A stretch of 7,965 bases of DNA from Spirochaetales bacterium (GTDB lineage Bacteria; Spirochaetota; Spirochaetia; DSM-27196; SLST01): positions 1 to 7,965 of the forward strand of contig SLST01000488.1 of assembly GCA_007130265.1 (NCBI GenBank), read 5' to 3'. Each line of letters opens with the position of its first letter. Within the stretch, counting starts at the first letter, position 1. The notes under the pieces were generated by a model that made no database searches, was not told the origin of the DNA, and saw only the letters and a list, made by a program, of their open reading frames with translations. Shown one piece after another: positions 1 to 4,774 of this stretch. A program made the translations under genes and the position numbers.

Positions 1-1
1 G

Positions 2-760
2 CAGGGGATCAGCGAGTTCATCCCCATCAGCAGTTCCGGGCATCTCGTCGTGATGCGCGCGGTGATGGGGATAGGCGAGATACCGGTCCTCTACGACGTC
101 GTCCTGCATATCGCGACGCTGATTGCCGTGGTCGTCTTTTTTCGCGTCCGCATCGCGCGAATGCTCGTCGCCCTCGCGCGGTGGATCGCTCGCCGAAGCA
201 GCGACGACGACCGGGTCGACCTGAAACTCGCGCTCCTCGTGCTCATCGGCACGGCGGTGACCGTCGTGATCGCGCTCGCGATCCGGCCACTCGACCTGCA
301 CCTCTATCCGAAGATCGTCTCTGGAGCCTTTCTCGTCACCGCCGTGCTCCTCATCCTCTCCCACTTCGCCGGCGGCGCGACCGGGTACGAGGGAGTCGGA
401 AAACGCCACGCCCTCATCGTGGGCGCGGTGCAGGGACTCGCCGTGATCCCCGGCATATCGCGTTCGGGCAGCACCATTTTCGCCGCGCTGGCAAGCGGTG
501 TCTCGCGCGAACGCGCCGCCGAGTTCTCCTTTCTCCTCTCCATCCCCGCGATCGTGGGGGCGCTCGTCCTGGAGCTGCGGCACCTTGGTGATCTGGGGAC
601 GGCAGTCCCGCCGGCGGCGATGGCCGCGGGCTTCGCCGGCGCGCTCGTCTTCGGCTTTCTTTCGCTCTCGCTTCTCGTGCGCCTCATTCGTGGCGGGCGG
701 CTGTGGGTGTTCAGCATCTACCTCATCCCGCTCGGGATCTGGGGGCTCTTCGCGCTCTAG
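2..760 (+). CDS. uppP: Undecaprenyl-diphosphatase UppP (BacA), 5'-truncated by window edge
   Basis: This integral membrane enzyme removes a phosphate from undecaprenyl diphosphate, regenerating the lipid carrier for peptidoglycan and other envelope polymers; overproduction is known to give bacitracin resistance. The reading frame is already open at base 2, so the true start lies outside the window. The 252 visible residues are close to the family's usual length of about 265-275, so only some 10-20 residues are missing. Visible residues 1-5 (QGISE) match the conserved (Q/E)xxxE signature and are followed by SSSGH at 10-14. The second signature, PGISRSGST, lies at residues 150-158, with the catalytic Arg at 154. 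The rest is strongly hydrophobic, with about seven membrane segments, and ends WGLFAL. The GTG/ATG codons at 50-55 lie inside the gene and are not the start, because the catalytic motif precedes them. The TAG stop overlaps the stop of the opposing epimerase gene. Identification is firm. Confidence 0.95.
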   Translation, partial: QGISEFIPISSSGHLVVMRAVMGIGEIPVLYDVVLHIATLIAVVVFFRVRIARMLVALARWIARRSSDDDRVDLKLALLVLIGTAVTVVIALAIRPLDLHLYPKIVSGAFLVTAVLLILSHFAGGATGYEGVGKRHALIVGAVQGLAVIPGISRSGSTIFAALASGVSRERAAEFSFLLSIPAIVGALVLELRHLGDLGTAVPPAAMAAGFAGALVFGFLSLSLLVRLIRGGRLWVFSIYLIPLGIWGLFAL

Positions 761-1665
761 CCGCCCGACTCAGCGAGAATCGCATCCACGTGCGTGTGTA
801 ACCCCGTCTTCAGAGGCGTGTCCGGTGCCGGTAAGCCGGCGTCGAGCAATGAGGAGCGATCATAGACGCGGTGACAGATGAACGGTGCCTTCTGCGGCTC
901 GCGGTCGAGGTACTTCCGAACCGGGATCTCCTCGATTCGCAGGTCCTTGCCCAGGCGCTCCGCGATGATCTCGTAGTACTCTCGCGATTCGACCGTGTCC
1001 GGTCCGCACGCGTTGAATATGCGCCCCGCGCAAGCCGGGGCGGTGGGCTGTGCGAGGAACAGGCGGGCCAGGTCATCGGCGAGGACCGGTTGCTGGAGAT
1101 GGATGCCGCCTCCGACGAGGCGCAGCGGTTCGTCCGCGCGGATCCGGTCGATCAGCTCGGCATCGCGGGCGTGTTCCGGAAGACAGCCGAGCAGAGATCC
1201 GGGACCGTAGATGTGGTTCGGACGGAAAACCGTCCACGATAAACCGTCCGGAGCTCCGTCTTCGAGAAGCACCTCGCACGCGCGCTTGTCTGCGCCGTAC
1301 CCGGTCGTCGTGTAGGTCGCGTTCGTCTCGTCCTGAGGAATCCGCCGCGCGTCCGGCGAGTAGACGAAGTCCGTGGAGACGAACACGAAGTGGTCGGTCC
1401 GTGGCGCAATCACCTCCAGGTCCTGGCGCATATCGTCGGGTTCGTAGCAGATGACGTCAATCGCGAGATCCCACCGTCCGCGCTCCCGGACAAAACGTTC
1501 GGCGAACGCCGTGCGGTCCTTGCGGTCGACGATGATCGCGGCAGTCCCATCCGGCACAGGGGCGCGGCCACGGGTCACTGTCGTTACCGTGTGCCCTTCG
1601 GCGAGCGCGCGCCGGGCGAGCGTCCCGCTCACGAATCCGCTTCCTCCGAGAATGAGCACTCTCAT
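757..1665 (-). CDS. NAD(P)-dependent epimerase/dehydratase, extended SDR family
   Basis: This is a 302-residue Rossmann-fold protein of the extended short-chain dehydrogenase/reductase type, probably acting on a nucleotide sugar or related metabolite in the cytoplasm; the substrate cannot be read from the sequence. The N-terminus MRVLILGGSGFVSG is the dinucleotide-binding loop. A TRGR motif at 31-34 after strand 2 suggests basic residues that could contact an NADP phosphate (inference). VFVSTDFVYS at 94-103 carries the catalytic Ser/Thr, and YGADK at 123-127 is the YxxxK catalytic pair. FRPNHIYGPG at 147-156 is the usual substrate-side motif. The overall pattern resembles the CSP41-like bacterial epimerases. 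The ATG at 1665 is chosen because it sits directly before the Rossmann strand and 5 nt after a GGGGGTGA ribosome site; an in-frame ATG at 1737 would add 24 residues unlike the family and run through the promoter region. Odd point: the third glycine of GxxGxxG is Ser13, followed by Gly14. The gene converges on uppP with a 4-nt overlap. Confidence 0.85.
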   Translation of the reverse strand: MRVLILGGSGFVSGTLARRALAEGHTVTTVTRGRAPVPDGTAAIIVDRKDRTAFAERFVRERGRWDLAIDVICYEPDDMRQDLEVIAPRTDHFVFVSTDFVYSPDARRIPQDETNATYTTTGYGADKRACEVLLEDGAPDGLSWTVFRPNHIYGPGSLLGCLPEHARDAELIDRIRADEPLRLVGGGIHLQQPVLADDLARLFLAQPTAPACAGRIFNACGPDTVESREYYEIIAERLGKDLRIEEIPVRKYLDREPQKAPFICHRVYDRSSLLDAGLPAPDTPLKTGLHTHVDAILAESGG

Positions 1666-1670
1666 CCGTT

Positions 1671-1678
1671 TCACCCCC
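1671..1678 (-). promoter_or_regulatory. Ribosome binding site of the epimerase gene
   Basis: On the minus strand GGGGGTGA ends 5 nt before the ATG at 1665. It is a good Shine-Dalgarno match and supports 1665 over the in-frame ATG at 1737. The ABC gene on the other side of the same intergenic region has no such site. Confidence 0.7.
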
Positions 1679-1688
1679 AATCCGGGCC

Positions 1689-1697
1689 AGTATACCA
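1689..1697 (-). promoter_or_regulatory. Extended -10 promoter element for the epimerase gene
   Basis: The minus strand reads TGGTATACT, an extended -10 (TGn) followed by TATACT, which matches TATAAT at 5 of 6 positions. No good -35 lies 16-18 nt upstream, as is common for extended -10 promoters. Transcription would start near 1682, giving a leader of about 17 nt that contains the GGGGGTGA ribosome site. This is a sequence-only prediction for a sigma-70-type promoter. Confidence 0.5.
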
Positions 1698-1708
1698 GAG
1701 TCCGCCCC

Positions 1709-1737
1709 TTGCCGCGTATGCCCCGCCGGGATACCAT
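1709..1737 (+). promoter_or_regulatory. Candidate sigma-70-type promoter for the ABC exporter gene
   Basis: TTGCCG (1709-1714, 4 of 6 to TTGACA) is followed, after a 17-nt spacer, by TACCAT (1732-1737, 4 of 6 to TATAAT). The expected start of transcription, about 7 nt downstream, falls at or next to the ATG at 1746, where no Shine-Dalgarno sequence is visible. The message may therefore be leaderless. The element lies back to back with the epimerase promoter in an 80-bp divergent region. Confidence 0.4.
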
Positions 1738-1745
1738 CTCGACCC

Positions 1746-3497
1746 ATGGCCATCACAGACTCGGTCCCCAACTTCGGGTTCGCTCAGGTCGTACGGCGCT
1801 TCGCCCCCTATTACCGGCCCCACCTGCGGCTGTTCACCCTTGACATGCTGTGCGCCTTCTCCGTGGCTGCGCTCGAGCTCGTCTTCCCGGTCGTCACGCG
1901 ACACATGCTGAACGAGGTCATCCCTTCGCGCGACCTCTCGCAGCTCTTGTGGCTGGTAGTGGTGCTCGTCGGGCTCTACCTCGTCGTGGCGGCGCTCACC
2001 TACGTGATCAACTACTGGGGACACGTCGTGGGTATCCGGATGGAGGCCGACATGCGGCGTGACATCTTCTCGCACCTGCAGCGTCTCTCGTTTCGGTTCT
2101 ACGACAACAACCGCACCGGGCGGCTGATGTCGCGTGTGGTGAACGATCTCAACGAGATCACCGAGCTCGCGCATCACGGGCCGGAGGACATCTTCCTCTC
2201 CTCGGTGATGCTCCTCGGATCGCTCGGGGTGCTCTTCGCCATCGAGTGGCGACTCGCGCTCGTGATGCTCGCCTTCATCCCCGTCATGGTCTGGTTCGCC
2301 GTCACTCAGCGCGGCGCGATGCAGCAGGCGTTCCGGGAGGTGCGGGAGAAGATAGCCGACGTCAATGCGCAGGTGGAGAACAGCATCTCCGGGAACCGTG
2401 TCGTCCAGGCATTCACGAACGAGCAGTACGAGATCGGCAAGTTTCAGAGCTCGAACACGATGTTCAAGCACGCGAAGTACTTCGCGTACCGGCGTATGTC
2501 GCGGTTCATGACGGGTCTCGGGTTCCTGACGAATCTGCTGAATGTTCTCGTGATCGGGTACGGCGGCTACCTGATCTACGAAGGGGTCATCGTCGTCGGG
2601 GACCTCGTCGCCTTCGTTCTGTACATCGGACTCATCCTGCAGCCTATCCGCCGGCTGACCAACTTCACCCAGCAGTTCGAGCAGGGGATGAGCGGGTTCA
2701 GGCGATTCATGGAGATTCTCGACGAGGCCCCGGACGTTCAGGACTCGCCGCACGCACGTGATCTCACCCATGTGCAGGGGCATATCGAGTTTGACGACGT
2801 CACCTTCTCATACGACAACGACGCGCACGTCCTGCGACACGTGAACCTCGACGTGCCGGCCGGCAAGACCGTCGCCGTCGTAGGGCCCTCCGGGGCGGGA
2901 AAGACGACCCTCTGCAATCTCATCCCGCGGTTCTACGACGTGTCCGCCGGAGCGATCACGATCGACGGCGTGGATGTCCGGGATGTGACGCTTGCCTCGC
3001 TGCGCCGCGCGATCGGTATCGTCCAGCAGGATGTGTTCCTGTTCACCGGCACCGTGAAGGAGAACATCCTCTACGGAGACGTGGATGCCAGCGAGACCCA
3101 GATCGTCGAGGCTGCGCAGCGGGCGAATATCCACGAGTTCATCACGACGCTGCCCGAGGGGTACGAGAGTGAGATAGGCGAGAAGGGCATTCGACTCTCC
3201 GGAGGTCAGAAGCAGCGGATCGCGATCGCCCGCGCCTTTCTGAAGAATCCGCCCGTTCTCCTCCTTGACGAGGCGACGGCGTCCCTCGACAACGAGACCG
3301 AGGCGAAGATCCAGGCGGCGCTCAACGAGCTCTCGCTCGGCAGAACGACGCTGGTGATCGCTCACCGACTGTCGACGATCAAGAACGCGGATCGAATCGT
3401 CGTGCTGACCGACGTGGGCATCAAGGAGTTCGGCACCCACGACGAGCTGATGGCTGCCGGCGGGCTCTATCGCGACCTCTATGAGGCACGTTCGTAA
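1746..3497 (+). CDS. ABC transporter half-exporter, fused permease and ATPase (MsbA/BmrA type)
   Basis: This 583-residue inner-membrane exporter uses ATP to move a substrate, probably a lipid or hydrophobic compound, out of the cytoplasm; the substrate cannot be told from sequence. The length is typical of half-transporters. The permease domain has six predicted membrane segments at about 29-50, 66-90, 148-167, 169-187, 254-278 and 281-300. The nucleotide-binding domain is complete: A-loop Tyr356, Walker A GPSGAGKTT at 380-388, Q-loop Gln427/428, signature LSGGQ at 484-488, Walker B VLLLDE at 504-509 with catalytic Glu509, D-loop SLD at 513-515, and H-loop His540. Every catalytic residue is canonical and no second half-transporter is adjacent, so a homodimer is the simplest inference. 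The ATG at 1746 is the only sensible start, since the next Met is residue 34 inside the first membrane segment. It lacks a ribosome site but has a TACCAT box 8 nt upstream. The TAA stop is the only non-TAG stop in the window. Confidence 0.95.
   Translation: MAITDSVPNFGFAQVVRRFAPYYRPHLRLFTLDMLCAFSVAALELVFPVVTRHMLNEVIPSRDLSQLLWLVVVLVGLYLVVAALTYVINYWGHVVGIRMEADMRRDIFSHLQRLSFRFYDNNRTGRLMSRVVNDLNEITELAHHGPEDIFLSSVMLLGSLGVLFAIEWRLALVMLAFIPVMVWFAVTQRGAMQQAFREVREKIADVNAQVENSISGNRVVQAFTNEQYEIGKFQSSNTMFKHAKYFAYRRMSRFMTGLGFLTNLLNVLVIGYGGYLIYEGVIVVGDLVAFVLYIGLILQPIRRLTNFTQQFEQGMSGFRRFMEILDEAPDVQDSPHARDLTHVQGHIEFDDVTFSYDNDAHVLRHVNLDVPAGKTVAVVGPSGAGKTTLCNLIPRFYDVSAGAITIDGVDVRDVTLASLRRAIGIVQQDVFLFTGTVKENILYGDVDASETQIVEAAQRANIHEFITTLPEGYESEIGEKGIRLSGGQKQRIAIARAFLKNPPVLLLDEATASLDNETEAKIQAALNELSLGRTTLVIAHRLSTIKNADRIVVLTDVGIKEFGTHDELMAAGGLYRDLYEARS
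2470..2487. repeat. Perfect 18-bp palindrome inside the ABC exporter gene
   Basis: The sequence acgcgaagtacttcgcgt equals its own reverse complement, with no spacer. It lies in the permease coding region (residues His242 to Tyr248, before membrane segment 5). A perfect 18-bp palindrome is expected about 0.03 times by chance in a window of this size. No function is assigned; it resembles a dimeric operator or could be a coding coincidence. Confidence 0.5.
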
Positions 3498-3533
3498 CCC
3501 GATCAGGCTATATCCCAACCGCGGCAGATCGTC

Positions 3534-3539
3534 TACTTT
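3534..3539 (+). promoter_or_regulatory. Possible TAnnnT -10 box before the HAD gene
   Basis: TACTTT sits exactly 8 nt before the ATG at 3548, the same spacing as TACCAT before the ABC start at 1746. No ribosome site and no clear -35 are visible. The box would fit a leaderless promoter for the HAD-GH65 pair, but it is a short degenerate motif and the 50-nt gap could equally be read through from the ABC gene. Confidence 0.25.
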
Positions 3540-3547
3540 GCTCCCAG

Positions 3548-4747
3548 ATGCGAAGCCTCTCCCAGTTCTACGAGTTCATGGACTCGATTCAGACGGTTCG
3601 GCGGATGATCACCGGCTACTACCTGATGCAGGCGCACCACGGTCGCCACGTCGAGTCTCTCAAGAATGCTCTCGCCGCGATGGACGACCTGCCCGGCGAT
3701 GCGGTCGACAAGCGGCTTGATGCCGCCGGGCGCCCCGTAACGGTGACGATTGACTACGAACGAAGTGAGCTCGAGAAAGACGTCTACTTTCTGACGCACT
3801 CCGACGAGGAGTTCCTTGACTACCTGTCGCGGCTTCACGATGGATTCGCCGAGGAGGTCGAGCGTACCGTACAATTCCTGCGATCGCAGGAGACGCACTC
3901 CTTCGTGAGCGACCGCGACGGGACGGTGAACAACTACTGCGGACGCTACCGGTCGAGCCATCAGTCGGTGTGGAATGCCGCCTATCTCACGCAGTTCGTG
4001 AGGGCGGTTCCCGCCGTGCCCGTTCTGCTCACCTCCGCGCCGCTCTTCGAGGAAGGGCTGCTCGCGATGAGCGCGATGCCGGAGCACAGCACCAACTACG
4101 CCGGGAGCCTCGGGCGTGAGTACTGCGATCGGGAAGGCAACCGGGGAGCGCTTGAGCTCAGCGACGAGCAGGAGCGTGCGATCGGCAAGCTCAACGGCCG
4201 TATCGACGCTCTCCTCTCGCGACGAGAGTTCGCGACCTTTGCGCTGATCGGTTCCGGACTGCAACACAAGTTCGGCCAGACGACCGTCGCGCGGCAGGAC
4301 ATCCACGGATCGATACCGCAGGAGCTGTCGGCCGAGTTTCTCAAGGCCATCCGGTCGACCGTTCGCGACATCGACCCCGAGGGGGTCATGTTCGGGATCG
4401 AGGACACGGGCAAGGACGTCGAGATCATGCTCACCGTGGAGGGGGGTCGACGATTCACCAAGGGCGACGGGCTCGCCTACCTCGACGAGGCGCTCGGTCT
4501 GCGCCTCGCCGATTCGCCCTGCCTGGTCTGTGGCGACACCTCCTCCGACCTGCCGATGGTCGAGAAGGTCGTCGAGCTCGGCGGCCGCGAGCGAACCGGC
4601 GCCATCTTTGTGACGGGTGACCAGGAACTGCGGCGAAAGGTGGCTGAAGCAGCCGACCGCAGCCACTTCGTCTCGACTCCGGACGCGCTCGTTGCCGCGC
4701 TGCATCGCGTGGCGCTCGAGCGCGACGACGCGGGAGGGCGGCAATAG
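3548..4747 (+). CDS. HAD-superfamily phosphatase (C2-cap, trehalose-6-phosphate-phosphatase-like) with N-terminal extension
   Basis: This 399-residue cytoplasmic hydrolase probably removes phosphate from a sugar phosphate. Motif I is DRDGT at 122-126, with nucleophile Asp122 and acid/base Asp124. Motif II is LLTS, with Thr162/Ser163. The motif III Lys is Lys305 in TKGDGL, and motif IV is GDTSSD at 329-334 (Asp330, Asp334). Motifs I and II are only about 40 residues apart, and the long cap (about 165-300) lies between II and III; that is the C2/type IIB layout of trehalose-6-phosphate, mannosylglycerate-phosphate and Cof-type phosphatases, not the C1 layout of beta-phosphoglucomutase. The first 115 or so residues, mostly helical and charged, precede the nucleophile, which usually sits near residue 10; I do not recognise this domain. 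The ATG at 3548 is the first possible start after an in-frame TGA at 3482, but it lacks a ribosome site, so Met11 (3578) or Met20 (3605) remain possible. The gene lies 27 nt before the GH65 gene and probably shares its mRNA. Substrate is unassigned. Confidence 0.85.
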   Translation: MRSLSQFYEFMDSIQTVRRMITGYYLMQAHHGRHVESLKNALAAMDDLPGDAVDKRLDAAGRPVTVTIDYERSELEKDVYFLTHSDEEFLDYLSRLHDGFAEEVERTVQFLRSQETHSFVSDRDGTVNNYCGRYRSSHQSVWNAAYLTQFVRAVPAVPVLLTSAPLFEEGLLAMSAMPEHSTNYAGSLGREYCDREGNRGALELSDEQERAIGKLNGRIDALLSRREFATFALIGSGLQHKFGQTTVARQDIHGSIPQELSAEFLKAIRSTVRDIDPEGVMFGIEDTGKDVEIMLTVEGGRRFTKGDGLAYLDEALGLRLADSPCLVCGDTSSDLPMVEKVVELGGRERTGAIFVTGDQELRRKVAEAADRSHFVSTPDALVAALHRVALERDDAGGRQ

Positions 4748-4757
4748 GAAAAGCGGC

Positions 4758-4764
4758 AAAGGAG
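4758..4764 (+). promoter_or_regulatory. Ribosome binding site of the GH65 gene
   Basis: AAAGGAG, a near-perfect Shine-Dalgarno sequence, ends 10 nt before the ATG at 4775. It favours this start over the in-frame ATG at 4790. It is the strongest ribosome site in the window and lies in the 27-nt HAD-GH65 gap, so the two genes can be translated separately from one message. Confidence 0.7.
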
Positions 4765-4774
4765 AGGCGGCACT

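Noticed and set aside
50..55. GTG/ATG at 50-55 as the start of uppP
   Set aside because: The essential QGISE and SSSGH motifs are encoded in frame just upstream, so the gene simply runs off the window.
1666..1737. Upstream ATG at 1737 as the start of the epimerase
   Set aside because: It adds 24 residues unlike the family, covers the predicted promoter, and the ATG at 1665 has its own ribosome site and begins exactly at the Rossmann strand.
1671..2783. 370-codon minus-strand frame opposite the ABC exporter
   Set aside because: The product is a low-complexity, His/Glu/Asp/Val-rich mirror of the exporter codons with no motif; the sense frame carries every ABC motif.
3500..3531. Weak inverted repeat cgatc/gatcg after the ABC stop as a terminator
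   Set aside because: Only 5 bp of stem with a 22-nt loop and no T tract; not enough for an intrinsic terminator.
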